DNA of 64,000 nucleotides, from contig NC_092878.1 of assembly GCF_028372415.1 (NCBI RefSeq), positions 135,298,750-135,362,749 on the forward strand, written 5' to 3'. The notes beneath the pieces are model-generated. The model saw nothing but the letters and a program-made list of their open reading frames with translations. It made no database searches and was not told the origin of the DNA. Below, one piece after another: positions 33,935 to 45,590 of the stretch (the stretch's first letter is position 1; each line of letters starts with the position of its first letter). The position numbers and the translations under genes were made by a program. The DNA is from Notamacropus eugenii. Taxonomy: Eukaryota; Chordata; Mammalia; Diprotodontia; Macropodidae.

Positions 33935-34475
33935 ATGGAACAATAGATTAGTCCCCAAGAATATTTGCAGAAAAAAGCATCTGCCTTCAAGGAACATACA
34001 TTCCACTAGAGGAAGACAACATTTAAGTAGATAAATAATTGGAGGGGGAATGGACAAATAATTGAGGAAAGCATTCCTACGGGAAATGACACCTGGGCTG
34101 AACCTTGAAGGAAGCTAATGATTATAAAGGTCAAGGGTGAAGAGAGATTATGTTACAGATATGGAGAACAGCCTGTTCAAAAGCATGGAGGTGGGAGATG
34201 GATCATCATGTGAAAAGAACAGCAAGTGGGCTAATTTAGAATATGACCAAAAATTATGCCAAATTATGGGAAAGGCAGACTGGAGTTAGACCATAAAGCG
34301 TTCTTACATGCCAAACAGAGGAAATTGCATTTTATCCTACATAATGGGAAGAAAATGGAGATGCCTTGTAGGCAGCTAAAGATGTGGGATCAAGCTCAGG
34401 AGAAAAACCAGGATTGGAGATCAAGATTTCAGATTCATCAGCATAGGAGGATGTCACAGAAGTTATGGGAATGAA
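33935..34475 (-). mobile_element. LINE-2 3' portion, second antisense copy
   Basis: A new start of the same order (tgccttcaaggaacatacat, aaatgacacctgggctgaac, cttgaaggaagctaatgatt, accataaagcgttcttacat) follows directly after the first copy. Two L2 insertions therefore lie head to tail, or one copy was rearranged. Confidence 0.68.
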
Positions 34476-34479
34476 TGGT

Positions 34480-34672
34480 ATTGCCAAGAGGAATCCTGCA
34501 AGGCAGAAACTATTGATATCCCTGCTTTATAGATGAGGAAACTGAAATTAAGAGAAATTACATGACTTTCCCAAAGTCCCACTAATAAATGTTTGAGACC
34601 AGACGAAACTCAGGTCTTCCTGATTCTAAATCTACTTGTCTGTCTAAACCACTGTTTAGCTGCTGTTTCATG
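34480..34672 (-). mobile_element. MIR3-like SINE
   Basis: Antisense: gatgaggaaactgaaattaa, catgactttcccaaagtccc, actcaggtcttcctgattct, then the head complement near 34650. Confidence 0.75.
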
Positions 34673-35439
34673 TTTTAAGTATTTTTGAATGCATGCCCAT
34701 ATGGCTTTCATATTTTAAGCATTGATTTTGTAGAGGAAGATATATTTGTCCTACTCTGCACATTGCACTTTTTCTAGAAGTGAGCCCTTATAAGGGGAAT
34801 TCTAGAAATGAAACATATCTAATCCTTCTTTAAGAGATTTTTCCACCACAGGGGCATGATCCAAAGAGTTTAGGAAAAGTTCCCCCAAGACCATACCCAA
34901 GTCTACTTGTGCCAAAAGCTGGAGACTCTTGTAAAGAGAGTAATCTGTGGTCTATTACACTTTAATACTGAGGAACTTCAATTCAAAGTCATTGAAGAGA
35001 TGGGCAGCAAGAAATACATTTTATAAGCTGTCTGACTACTCTGCTAAAAGGCACTTTTTTGCTTTCACTGAACAAACTGAAACATTCTTGAAAAAGAACC
35101 ATTACAAATGAAAAGAAAACATAGCAACCACCAGAAAAAAAAATAGTTCCTTTTCCATTCAAATTCAATACAGTTATCATTTATTAAAGCATTAGAGGAT
35201 ATGTGTAAGGCATTGCGTACATAAGCTTAATTAGAGCAGAGAGTATGCAGGAAGGTACAGTAAGACATGTATGGATTCATTCCTTTACAAAATCATTAAC
35301 AAACATATATAATGCTGTTTATGGATGTCAATGACTGAATGGATCAATGGATAGATAAATCAATGGCTTAATGACCTAACGCCAGATTATGGAGACGCCT
35401 TGAAAACTACTCAAAGAAGTTTAGATTCATTATGGGATT
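34673..35439. other. Unassigned sequence
   Basis: No feature I can support. 35172-35215 has a faint L2-like passage (atcatttattaaagcattag). Confidence 0.35.
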
Positions 35440-35640
35440 AAAGGATTCAAAGCTAGAAAGGCATCACGAGATCACAAGATTTGGATCTTAGACCACCAAG
35501 TCCAGCTATCTTCTTTTACAGAGGAAAAACCTAAGACCTATAAAGGGTAAGCATCTTGCCCAAGAGCACAAACATTATCAGGACTAGGATTTAAACTTGG
35601 ACACACTTACTTCAGATCATCCTTACCAGTACAACTCAAA
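35440..35640 (-). mobile_element. MIR3-like SINE
   Basis: Antisense: ttttacagaggaaaaaccta, gcatcttgcccaagagcaca, aggatttaaacttggacaca. Confidence 0.7.
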
Positions 35641-36284
35641 AAATTCATTGAATAAGAGAATGAGATGATGAAAGTAATGTTTTAGCAATATCTATCAGGG
35701 TATACATTATTCTCCTGATCGTCATCAGTATCATCATCATAATTATTAAGGGACTATCCTTATCATCACATATCATCATCATCATGTATTGAGGGACTGT
35801 TCTCCACATGGAGCATGGAGGTATTGTTGTATGTCTCAAAGAGAGGCAAAATAAACATCTCTAGCCCCTTCTTCTCCTACTTTCTCCAAAGGAAATTTAT
35901 TTCCTTCCAGGAAGGGAGCAGGAAGTTGGGACCAGAAGCTTGGCTACTGTGCTGTACTGAGAGAAAGAGAGCATTGGGTTAGAATTACTTTTATCTTGTC
36001 CCTTAAATATTATTACTCTAGGGGATGTGATTTTTAGGTTCAAGCTAGTTTCTGATCACTGTTTAATTAATAGGGAAATCAGGACTTCAAGCTTTATATT
36101 CACGGTTTAACCCCTTTCCCACAAAATACCACTTCCAGAATGCACACACATAATAAACAACTAAGAAATACATTTATCCAAGTCCATGGTGAACAGCAAT
36201 CAGAGAAAGTATACATAGGAGAATATAAATCAGACAAGACAGAGTAAAGAAGCTAATCTCATTGGGAGCCATGTAAATCAGATC
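35641..36284. other. Unassigned, with ATC-rich simple sequence at 35717-35795
   Basis: Short atcatc/tcatca runs occur (35728-35738, 35771-35785). Nothing else is recognised. Confidence 0.4.
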
Positions 36285-36512
36285 AAGAGAGTGAGAGAGT
36301 GAGAGCTAGAGAGCAAGAGCGAGAGAGCCAGAGCCAGAGAGAGAGAGAGACAGAGAGAGACAGAGAGACAGAGAGAATCAGAGAGAGAGACAGAGAGAAG
36401 AGAGAGACAGAGAGAGAGACAGACAGACAGACAGAGAGTCAGAGAGAGAGACAGTGAGAAGAGAGAGACAGAGAGAGAGAAAGAGAGACAGTGAGAGAAA
36501 CCGAGAAAGAGT
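36285..36512. repeat. GA/CAGA purine microsatellite
   Basis: About 225 bases of gagaga, cagaga and gacaga units with few interruptions, including four gaca units at 36418-36433. Confidence 0.95.
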
Positions 36513-36840
36513 GGGAGATTCTTAAATCTCCCTCCAGGGAGAGTTCTCCAAAGTCTCTAGCATAGCAAGCTGGGGACAGGGAAGTGATGAGATTGCCAGA
36601 TCATTCCACTTCTTCCCATAGTCTTTTTCCTCCAGTAACCTGAAGCAAATTTGGCATTGTCCATCTTCACCCTCAAAACTTGAAGCCAGAAGAGTCCTGA
36701 AGAGACTCTCAACCTCAAAGAGACCAAAGAAATTCCCTTCTCTCCTATTCTTGCCAACCCTAGATCTTGCTTTTCATAAGGGCAAAGAACACTGATCTTC
36801 ACTGAGGAGAGAGTCCCATACTAATCAGCTTTAGGACTAG
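36513..36840. other. Unassigned sequence
   Basis: Less AT-rich than average, with no family recognised. Together with 36040-36284 it could flank the GA tract as part of one old element, but I cannot show this. Confidence 0.3.
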
Positions 36841-37010
36841 TTATAATAATAATAAAGACAATAATAATATAATTGGCAGTAACATAACACTTTAAGGTTT
36901 GCAAAGTTCTTTATAAATATTACACCACCGTATCCTCACAACAACCCTGGGAAGTGTGTTTTCATCCCATTTTACAGATGAGAATACTGATACAGATGTT
37001 AAGTAAAACT
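36841..37010 (-). mobile_element. MIR SINE fragment
   Basis: Antisense MIR: ataataataataaagacaat, cactttaaggtttgcaaagt, atcctcacaacaaccctggg, cccattttacagatgagaat. Confidence 0.78.
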
Positions 37011-37044
37011 AATTGATAACAGATCTTTCTTTTATGTGTGAAGT

Positions 37045-37115
37045 TGTATCTCCAACTGCTTGGTCTAATACCTGATGCAAAGTAAGAACTTAATAAATGT
37101 GTATTGACTGACACT
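37045..37115 (+). mobile_element. LINE-2 3' end scrap
   Basis: atacctgatgcaaagtaaga followed by acttaataaatgtgtattga matches the L2/MIR terminus. Confidence 0.6.
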
Positions 37116-37944
37116 AAGTGACCTGTGGCCAGTGCTCGTTTGTTCAAAACCAATACTGGAAGCTGTAAAGGCAGGGATCCTGACATACCCAAGTGAGGCT
37201 GCTATCATAGGATCTTTGATCTGATTTTCTAAAAGGAAAGCAACTTGAGGGGTCAACAATCACTTTAATCAAGTACAGGCATCATTCACTTAGCTCAGGG
37301 CAAAAAGTCAGCATCCTGAACTTCAGAGAAAATGCAGAGAAATCAAGATCAACAGACATGGCTTCCAATTGTCTGACTGTAAGCAATACATACATCACAG
37401 ATCAACACTCAGATAACCATCTGACCATATATATATGGTTACCAGAGAGAGAAGCACCAACATCTGAGTTTTCAAAGCCAGGGTGGCTGCCCAGAGTCTT
37501 AACTGGCCAAACACTTTCAATCAGTAAGCCCCAAAGTCAAACCTCACTTATACATTTTTTATACATTTTTCAGAGCCAGAGGGTATCACAACTCTTGAGG
37601 ACCAGTGCCTCATTAGAAAATTAACAAAAGATGCGGGCCTTCCTACAAATCTTCTCTAATCAAACTCCTCTTAATGGGCAGACCCACTAGTGGGTGGGGC
37701 AGATCTTCTCATTAAGAAGCAAAATTATATTAACAATCAAAAACGTATTATCAATACAGAAGTGAAAATCAGACATGCTGGCTAGATTGAAAGGTGGCCA
37801 AGTACAACAGAAGACTAGTGTTAACCAGTCATTACATGTGTTTCCCCAATCTGTCTCTCCCCTAATGACATAAACTTAAAAGTAAAGCAAAATACATTTT
37901 ATACAAGGCAATAAAGGGCCTTGTGTATAAATAGAAATCTCTCT
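37116..37944. other. Unassigned sequence, possibly an old LTR
   Basis: The composition and the recurrent 'cactttaatcaagtacagg'-like passage (37262-37280) remind me of retroviral LTR sequence read backwards. No TG…CA ends or duplication are found. Treat it as unclassified. Confidence 0.25.
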
Positions 37945-38085
37945 CTCACATGTGTATATGTATATATGTGCATATGTATGTATGTATATCTACATATAAT
38001 TCTATATTATGCATACTTATTAAGTACATATAACATAAAATGTTAAAATATAAAAAAGTTTTAAATATATATATATATACTGTTA
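37945..38085. repeat. TATG/TA-rich microsatellite
   Basis: Imperfect tatg, tata and catata units. Confidence 0.85.
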
Positions 38086-38104
38086 TACATATTCAGAAGA
38101 CATA

Positions 38105-38175
38105 GTATATAATAAAAAAGATGTTATAGAAGGCCTACTATGTGCTGAGCACTGTGCTAAATACTAGAGAAGATG
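38105..38175 (-). mobile_element. LINE-2 3' end (left part, split by a SINE)
   Basis: ggcctactatgtgctgagca and ctgtgctaaatactagagaa are the reversed L2 terminus. The copy continues at 38427. Confidence 0.75.
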
Positions 38176-38426
38176 TTGTCTGAGAAGATGTCATTGTTCA
38201 GTCCAACTCTTTGTGATCCCATTTGGGGTTTTATTGGCAAAGTTACTGGAATGGTTTGCAATTTCCTTCTTCAGCTCATTAAACAGATGAGGAGACAAAG
38301 GCAAACAGGGTTAAGTGACTTGCCCAGGGTCACATAGCTAGTAAGAGTCTGAAGCCAGATTTGATGATGTCTTCCTGACTTCAAGTCTAGCACTCTATCC
38401 ACTGTGCCACCTAGCTGCCCTTGTAG
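38176..38426 (-). mobile_element. Complete type A SINE inside an L2, with 12-bp target-site duplication
   Basis: Antisense type A SINE from its tail (gttcagtccaactctttgtg) to its head (ccacctagctgccc). The exact duplication ctagagaagatg lies at 38164-38175 and again at 38427-38438. It splits an L2 3' end. Confidence 0.93.
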
Positions 38427-39125
38427 CTAGAGAAGATGCAAAGTAAGCAACCATGGCCCTTGTCTGGCCCTTGTCTTCATAAACAGTACATAAATATAGC
38501 ATAATATTAATGACAATCTATATGGTAATATGACCAGATGGTTAGCCTTCTAATAAAGAGGGCAGATTGAAGTCCTTCCCCTGACAGAGGTGAAGTATAC
38601 AATCACGCATAAACACCCAACCTCTCAGCTTTAAGCAACTCTCCAAGACGCTGCTCCAGATGAAAGGAGGTAAGGTCTTCTAGGTATAGGATGACATTGA
38701 ACAGAGGAATGAGAAGAACAAAGCAGGACATAGTAGTTCCATATGGCAAGCAGTCAGTTTCATGGTTGCCTAGAGTAGCAGTGTGCAATGTGTACAAAGG
38801 AAAAGAAGGCTGGCAATAGACTATGGAGAGCCTTGAATGCCAAGCTAAAGAGTATAGACTTTCTCTAGAAGGCTTCAGGGAGCTACTAAGGGATTTTCAG
38901 CAGAGGAGTGATATGATCTACTCTGTAGATGTAGATAAAGCAGCAGTAGTGCTAAAGGGTGTGTGAGGGGTAGCAGGATACCAATTAGGCAACTACATAA
39001 AAATTATCTAGTTAGGTGAGGGTAAGAGGTTGTCCTAAGGCTGAGGCTGCAGGAAGAGGAAGTAGAAGATGAGTATGACATTGGGACAAACAGGTCAGAA
39101 GAGATTCAAAGGGAAGTGTAAAAGA
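38427..39125 (-). mobile_element. LINE-2 3' portion (right part)
   Basis: Continues from 38175: atgcaaagtaagcaaccatg, gccttgaatgccaagctaaa, agcagaggagtgatatgatc, gataccaattaggcaactac. The order is that of reversed L2. Confidence 0.7.
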
Positions 39126-39364
39126 TAAATTCATGTTCCTCATGAACATGAGGAAATGGATGTATTAATGAAGACATGATTGCATGTCTGATACTACCAA
39201 GAATTCTCTCTAGAAGATTCCCATTCCATGAGAAGTCCAACATCAAGGAATCATAGTTTTCAGGAAATTCAAATAATACCAGTCATTTTGGGGACTGGTC
39301 AGGAGTTCTCTCTACCAATATAGATGAGCAACTTCAAGTCTGAGAGAGTGGTCTGTGTCCCTAG
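39126..39364. other. Unassigned sequence
   Basis: No feature recognised. Confidence 0.4.
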
Positions 39365-39482
39365 AAGCTAAGTGACTTGCCCAAGGTCATACATCCAATA
39401 TGCATCAGCAGAGAGACTTGAACCCAAATCCCCTTCATTCTAATGCCAGCTTTATAGTCACCATCATAAACTGCCTCTTAAC
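39365..39482 (-). mobile_element. MIR3-like SINE fragment
   Basis: Antisense: taagtgacttgcccaaggtc, acttgaacccaaatcccctt, and a head complement ending near 39480. Confidence 0.75.
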
Positions 39483-40640
39483 ATAAATATGATCCATGAA
39501 AGAACAAGAAGAGCTATTTAAAATGAACATAAATTGTTATTCTGTATTAAGAAATTACTTTTTCCTCTTTCTTTTGAAAGGAAGAGAATAGAAATTGTTT
39601 CATGCTTTACACCCAAGCCATATGTGGAATAATGCAGTAAGAATGAAAGCTTTTTTTAATGGCATTAGACTTTATAGCACCCAAACTGGTACCACCATTT
39701 CATGAAACACAAAAATGGTTAACATTTTAGTGACATTTTTTAAAAGTTCACAGCATTCAAAAAAAAAAAAATACTGAGTCTAAAGAATGGAAAATGAATA
39801 ACTCAATAGCCATTTATTGCTTATATTCCCCCTTCTTCCAGATTATCACAGTGAATTAGCCCAGTCTTTGAGAAAAATCTTGGAATCTATAACTTCTTGA
39901 CAATAGTGGAAACAACATATCTTAGATAAACACAATTCACTTAATACGCTACATTTAGATTTTTATCAAGGTATTTTAATTGATCACGTGATCTGCCATA
40001 GGAGCTATTCATTGGGGCATGTATATATAGATATTCCTGGCTGGGTTCCAGTGTGCTGTGTAGACAATTTGGAAGAGCCTGTCACTACCTCTGAAAGGAC
40101 TTGATTTCATATGATATGAGAGGCTACAAGTGGATCACTGGTTGGCTGTATTGTATTTGTTAAAGGAAGAAATCATTTCTAGCTGGCACTCTATCGACTA
40201 TGACTTCAGGTAGCAAGATGTGTTTCTGGGAGGGAATGGCAAAGAATAATCCTTCTTTACCTTGATTTCATGGTGACCCCACTATTGCTGACCATACAGA
40301 GCTTAGATTTTACAAGAAGGGTTTGTACCAGGGGACCTGTGGCCACTTTGATCTTTTTATGTTTAACCTTTCCTGATATTCAATAAAAACTATCCCCAAG
40401 AAGAACATATCCTGAGAAGTTTGTCATCTTGGAAGATCCAGAGGTCGTATCTTTACTTGGAGCTGAAAAGTGGTACTTAATATGATAGTAATCCAAAAGC
40501 AACAATGGTTTATAAAAGGCAAGCTTCTGCATTAGAGAAGGAGGCAATAAGAAAGAGAACTGGCCAGGCAGCCTGTTGAACAGTAAGTGGGCATCAGGAC
40601 TTAGCTAAGACAAGGGGAAATGTAAAATAGCTAATTAATT
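39483..40640. other. Unassigned sequence
   Basis: 1.16 kb with no repeat family I recognise. An AATAAA at 40382-40387 stands alone. 39970-40480 has mixed composition and may be unique sequence. Confidence 0.4.
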
Positions 40641-40748
40641 CAATAAACATTGAAGTCACAGTATTAGACACCAGCCACTCTGACAAGTGTTGGGGTTACA
40701 GGAAAAAGCAAACACAGTTGCTTCTTTTCAGGAGCTCACAATCAGCAA
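40641..40748 (-). mobile_element. LINE-2 3' end fragment
   Basis: attcaataaacattgaagtc, gacaagtgttggggttacag and caggagctcacaatcagcaa are the reversed L2 terminus. Confidence 0.7.
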
Positions 40749-41359
40749 CCTTTAAAATATTTTTACGTCCTGATAGGCTTAACTACCAGTTTTAATGATC
40801 TGAAGAGCATGAGAAAAGTGAACCTAATCCTTCTAATTTGAAGTTAGGCTTTCCTAGCAATGGCCCACAAATATTTGGCTCAGCATACGTTAAAGCAGAT
40901 ACCCTAGAGCACTTCTGGTGATGGTTCCTTTAAGTTAGATGTTCTTAATATTTTTTCTTTTATGCTTTGCCCCATCACAAGACTTTTTTTTCATATAAGA
41001 ATTGTTTTTGAATAGCTGTCTCTATACCAAATACTCATAACCTCTTTTCTTGGATTGAAAAGCTTTCCAAATAGAGAGATTTAGTAGAGAAAATAAAAAT
41101 TATGAGGAGACAGGATGAGGTATAGGGATAGCATCCATGTTGTCCTGTTTGCCAAGGAAGCTTTTAGTAAGCCTACAGGAGGGTGAGCTTACATACCAAT
41201 ACTTTTATTTGACTTTAAAAAGCAGTCATTTTAATCCTATGTCCATAGAATATTAAATAAAAAGGAAAAGAAAAAAACAAAGCACAGGAAAGTGGCTTGT
41301 CCCAAAACTGTTTCTAACTGAATCCAGTTGAAAGGAATGAGAATGAGATGACCAAAATA
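40749..41359. other. Unassigned sequence
   Basis: No feature I can support. Confidence 0.4.
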
Positions 41360-41470
41360 AGAGCTAGCATTTAAGTAGCACTTTAGAATTGGCAAAGTAC
41401 TTTACAGCCATTGTCTGATTTGATCTCCGAAATAGTCTTGTGAGGCTAATTCAAGTTATTTAGATTAAAG
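41360..41470 (-). mobile_element. MIR SINE fragment
   Basis: agagctagcatttaagtagc, ggcaaagtactttacagcca, gatctccgaaatagtcttgt: antisense MIR core. Confidence 0.7.
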
Positions 41471-42214
41471 GATGATCTAAAGGCAGAGAGCCAAAAGATT
41501 ACTATCTAAGATTTTTGGTGCTACATACACTTATGTCTAATCACTTTGCTTTATTCAGTTGGAAAGTGCCCCATGTAACTGGATGAGAATGGCTAAGAAA
41601 TAGGAAAAGGATGCTTCTTTTGTAGCTTTATGTACTTGAAAAAGAGCCAATGGAGGGGAGGAAGCTTCCTTTTCAGAGGGAGTTGCTAAGATCCTTTCAG
41701 ATATTCATATGGTCTTCTTGCTAGGTGCATCCTCCAAATGTATTTGGAGGGTAAGTGATTTGGAAAAGCTATTAAAAATGGGAACAAAGTGTTAACAGAT
41801 TATACTAAAAATAGAAGCAGACAGAAGAAATGAAAAAATACAACCAGGTTAAAAAGATTGAGGCTGGTTAGGTGACTGGGTCAGGAGATAAGTGTTAAAT
41901 TCAGTGTAGACAAAAGCAAAATAATTAGATTGGGAGCCAGGATCCCTGCTAGAGAATCTATGCTAAATGAAAACCATCAAACATTTTGAAAGGGGGAGAA
42001 AAGAACGTGAGATTTGGCTGGCAAAGTTATGGAAATCATTATTTCAGGTTTTGTTTTGTTTTAAAAGTAATAATAGCAAGTTATATAGGCTAGGAGTCTG
42101 CATATGTAAAACAGTGATATTTTACTGGAACAATGTGTAGAAAATGTCTATGGGAGTATTAGCTCTGAAACAAATGAAAAAAAGACAAAATATAAAAGGA
42201 TATAAGAATACAGG
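41471..42214. other. Unassigned sequence with a short palindrome
   Basis: No repeat family recognised. cctccaaat/atttggagg with a 2-base centre lies at 41731-41750. Confidence 0.4.
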
Positions 42215-42305
42215 AAGAATTTACTAGCTCTTACTAGCTCTGTGACCCCAAGAATATCACTCAACTTGAGGCCAGTTTTCTAATTTGCAAAATTAAATGA
42301 TATCA
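42215..42305 (+). mobile_element. MIR-like SINE fragment
   Basis: tactagctctgtgaccccaa, atatcactcaacttgaggcc and tctaatttgcaaaattaaat resemble the tRNA-SINE middle. A type A SINE follows within 10 bases. Confidence 0.6.
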
Positions 42306-42313
42306 AGCCTTTC

Positions 42314-42565
42314 TAGAGCAGCTAAGTGTGGCAGTGGATAGAGTGTTGAGCCTGGAGTCAGGAAGACTCATCTTCCTGAGTTCAAATCTGATCTCAGACA
42401 ATCTAGCCTGTGTGACCTTGGGCAAGTCATTTAACCCTGTTTGCTTCAGTTTCCTCATCTGTAAAATGAGCTGTAGAAGGAAATGGCAAACCATTCCAGT
42501 ATCTTCGGCAAGAAAACCCCAAATAGGGTCATAAAGAAGCAGATGTAACTGAAAATGACTAAACA
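42314..42565 (+). mobile_element. Type A SINE
   Basis: gcagctaagtgtggcagtgg starts the head. agttcaaatctgatctcaga, tgtgaccttgggcaagtcat, ctcatctgtaaaatgagctg, gcaagaaaaccccaaatagg and a tail with tgtaactgaaaatgactaaa follow. Nearly complete. Confidence 0.88.
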
Positions 42566-42927
42566 GGGTTTCTTACAACTCGGATAGACTGGCCCCATTG
42601 TTTCATTGCCAAATATATTTGCCTAAAAGACTATTTGATGGAGAACTTACATAAAGCAAAATGGTAGCAAAAAAGGCGGGGGGAAACAAGGACACTCTCA
42701 AGGTCTCTCTTAATAACTTTGGAATTGATTGCTTGACTCAGGAGGTACTGGCACAGGCCCACCCAGCATGCCGTTCCCTCATCAGAGAAGGTGCTGTCCT
42801 CTGTGCACAAAAGGTGTTTTGTAAGCAAAGCAAGATTGCAAGCAAAAGAAGTGCAATATGCACAAGTTTAGAGAATCTGCCTCAAATGTTCACACAGAGT
42901 ATTTGTGCCTGATCTATCATAGAACCA
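42566..42927. other. Unassigned sequence
   Basis: No repeat recognised. An 83-residue frame at 42661-42912 runs through it without any protein signature. Confidence 0.35.
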
Positions 42928-43240
42928 GGGCAGCTAGGTGGTGCAGTGGATAGAGAGCACCAGTGCAGGAGTCAGGAGGACCTGAGTTCAAATCTCACCT
43001 CAGACACTTGACACTCACTAGCTGTGTGACCTTGGGCAAGTCACTCAACCCCATTGCCTCATCCTGGGTCATCTCCAGTCATCCTGATGAATATCAGGTC
43101 ACTGGGTTCAGGTGACTCTGGAGGAGAAGTGAGGCTGGAGACCTGCACAGCCCTCCCTCACTCAAAACAAAGACAAGCACAAGTCATGTCATTATTTCTC
43201 TGATGGCATGGTCTTCTTCGGCAACGAAGGACAAACACAC
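42928..43240 (+). mobile_element. Complete type B SINE (reference copy)
   Basis: gggcagctaggtggtgcagt starts the head, and ctagctgtgtgaccttgggc marks the middle. The tail has gaatatcaggtcactgggtt, tggagacctgcacagccctc, aagtcatgtcattatttctc and gcaacgaaggacaaacacac. This shows the type B tail joined to a full tRNA head. The headless tails elsewhere in the window were compared with it. Confidence 0.9.
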
Positions 43241-43350
43241 TGTAGAGTCTCCTGTTCACGTATTAGTCTGATCAGCCACAGTGGGAGACACTGGCACTAG
43301 ACTCTAACATAGTGATGTCATTTTCTCTTCAAGAACAAAGGACAATAACC
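43241..43350 (+). mobile_element. Related SINE/RTE tail, second unit
   Basis: cagccacagtgggagacact, agtgatgtcattttctcttc and aagaacaaaggacaataacc resemble another 3' tail of the same RTE-type ending, directly after the type B SINE. Confidence 0.55.
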
Positions 43351-44294
43351 ACAACAAACCCATGATCCTATGAAATCCTATGATCCCTCTTATACAAAGA
43401 GGAATGTGTTCCATCTAGATAACAACTATATTTTCTGAAGTCAATAGGATTCCTAACTTCTATATTTTCACAGTTGAAAAGTTCTACACAAAGTCAAGGT
43501 AGCAAATGTATTGAAGGTAATTTATTGTTCAACGAGGTACTGAGCAGGTCCTGCACCAAGACTGACAGATAGAATAGCAGGCTTACCTCTTAGGGCTCCA
43601 TGTGACCCATAATGGCCAACCAGGAGTCTGAAAATCAAGTGGAATGAATCAATGTTCTTATGGTTTGGACCAAAGGAAGGAAACAATGAGACAGAGTTTA
43701 CTGAATCCAGTGTTTGACCTATCTATCCTGATATGTCATCCTAAAATATGTATAAAAATGAATGAACCGTTATTGAAAACAGCCATGTAGTATGTTCTTT
43801 TAAAATATTTTATGGCATATTATTTTTAATAATTTGATTAGAACAACTTTTGTATTTTTATTATTTTAGCTCTAAGTTTAGGTGAAATGATCTAATTTTC
43901 AAACAATTGTTTTAAACCACCAAGGGACTGAGTCATAAGGGATCTGAAGGAGGGGAGTTCAGCAGATACCTAATAAAGTGTGGACCTTTCTAAATACCAA
44001 ATGAGGGTGAGCAAGGAGAACACTGATGATTCCCAGGCTCTATCTGTACTTCCTCATCTCTATAAAAATGTTATGTGAATTAAATACATATTTCAAGGTA
44101 AACTTTTATGATTGTATTAGTAAAGAACAGGCCAGCTTTCACAAATGACAGTCAGCTGTAGACCGCATCTTTATCTATACATAATTAATTGAAAAATGTA
44201 GAAAATATAAGATCCATTGTGCATAGTATTTACGGTATGATAAGCATGTTGTTACAAGGTAACAATGCATATTACTTGTTGACTATAAAAGAAG
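43351..44294. other. Unassigned sequence
   Basis: 0.9 kb of AT-rich sequence in which I see nothing I can name. Confidence 0.4.
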
Positions 44295-44360
44295 CACATA
44301 ATCTGGTAATGCCTGGCATATATAGGTGCCTAACAAATCCTTATTGACTGACTAAACAAG
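44295..44360 (+). mobile_element. LINE-2 3' terminus scrap
   Basis: atgcctggcatatataggtg followed by cctaacaaatccttattgac. Confidence 0.6.
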
Positions 44361-45024
44361 TTGTTTCCCATAGATAGGTGAAAATCATGTATGGTTCTTT
44401 GGAATGTAGAATGAAAGTGACAAGCTGGTCAATGAGACTCTGGTCATTTACATTAGATACAAAACAGGAAATTGTAAGCTAACCAAAGATGCTTGCCCCT
44501 GTCAGGGAGAAGATTCAGCTTAGAGTCCAAGTGGAAGAGGAAATTATGAATGGTGAAATCCTAAAAATGTTCCTGTGTGTGGATGGACTGAATTCCAGAA
44601 AAAAAGCCTCCTGGATGAGATCCACCAGCACTCAAAGACTGCTTAAGAGATGGCCTGCCCATCCACACAGGAAAACAGAAAGTGAATGAAGAATTCCAAT
44701 TGCCCAGATTATGATATGCAGTTAGATGGACTACCTATAGATCTCATTCTTCAGTATGTACTATACACACTTGCAGTCTTCGCCAAGCCAATTAGAATGA
44801 AAAAGATAGGCAAGGTAGATCCCAGAGTCTTGATGTATTTTTAATCTGGGGGAGATAACATAAAGATGAAAGTTTCACTTCAAGGCTGATGATACATCCC
44901 ACAGATAATTAGGTGGCATCAGATTAATGGGGTTGGGGATCTAGCAGGCATAAAGGCTAACTGTGATAGCTTTCTCTCTCAAATTTGACATTAGCGGTTT
45001 GTTTTTGGTTTGTTTTTTTTTTTT
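44361..45024. other. Unassigned sequence
   Basis: No feature recognised. A poly-T run of 17 lies at 45013-45029, at the left edge of the MIR fragment. Confidence 0.4.
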
Positions 45025-45150
45025 TTTTTGAGCCTCAGTTTTCTTATTTTTAAAAAGGGAGAATAATACTTGCGTTAACTTGAATTGCTTTGAAGATCAA
45101 AGGTCGATGTTCATAAAACTGTCACTGCCATTGCTACCAGTATTCTTAAA
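45025..45150 (+). mobile_element. MIR SINE fragment
   Basis: gagcctcagttttcttattt, aaagggagaataatacttgc and gaattgctttgaagatcaaa follow the MIR 3' half. Confidence 0.6.
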
Positions 45151-45397
45151 TACATATATAATGCTTGTGGCAGACATACTTGAGCTAAAATGAGTCAAGT
45201 TTTGTATCGTGTTGTATGCATGGTCCTTTGTCCGCTGACTAAATATCCCTTTCAGAAAGCAAGGGATTTCACCCTCCTGGAGAACTTAGTTAACCACATA
45301 AAGAAGTTTGTCTTTGGAATCAGAGGCTAACATGTAGCATGAGGCATGGCCTATTCACAACCTTTTTTTCATGATTATTCCCACACTATTTGGGGTA

Positions 45398-45590
45398 TAG
45401 TCGAAAGAAATTGAATTTGGTGTTATAAGACCTGAGATAGAATCCTAATGTATGCTGGGCAAGTTAGTTAACTTCTCTCCACCTCAGTCTTCTCATCTAT
45501 AAAATGATATCACCATCTCTGAGGATTCAAATTTGTGGATCATTGAAAGGGCAGTGCAACAAATAGGCCCTGGCATGCTTACAACGATGG
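45398..45590 (+). mobile_element. MIR SINE
   Basis: gaatttggtgttataagacc, tgctgggcaagttagttaac, cctcagtcttctcatctata and ctgaggattcaaatttgtgg: head through tail of a diverged MIR. Confidence 0.7.

Noticed and set aside
37116..37944. Full LTR or provirus
   Set aside because: LTR-like impression only. No TG…CA ends, no duplication and no retroviral coding sequence.
41731..41750. Palindrome cctccaaat/atttggagg as a regulatory site
   Set aside because: A single short palindrome with 9-bp arms is expected by chance in 64 kb and has no supporting context.
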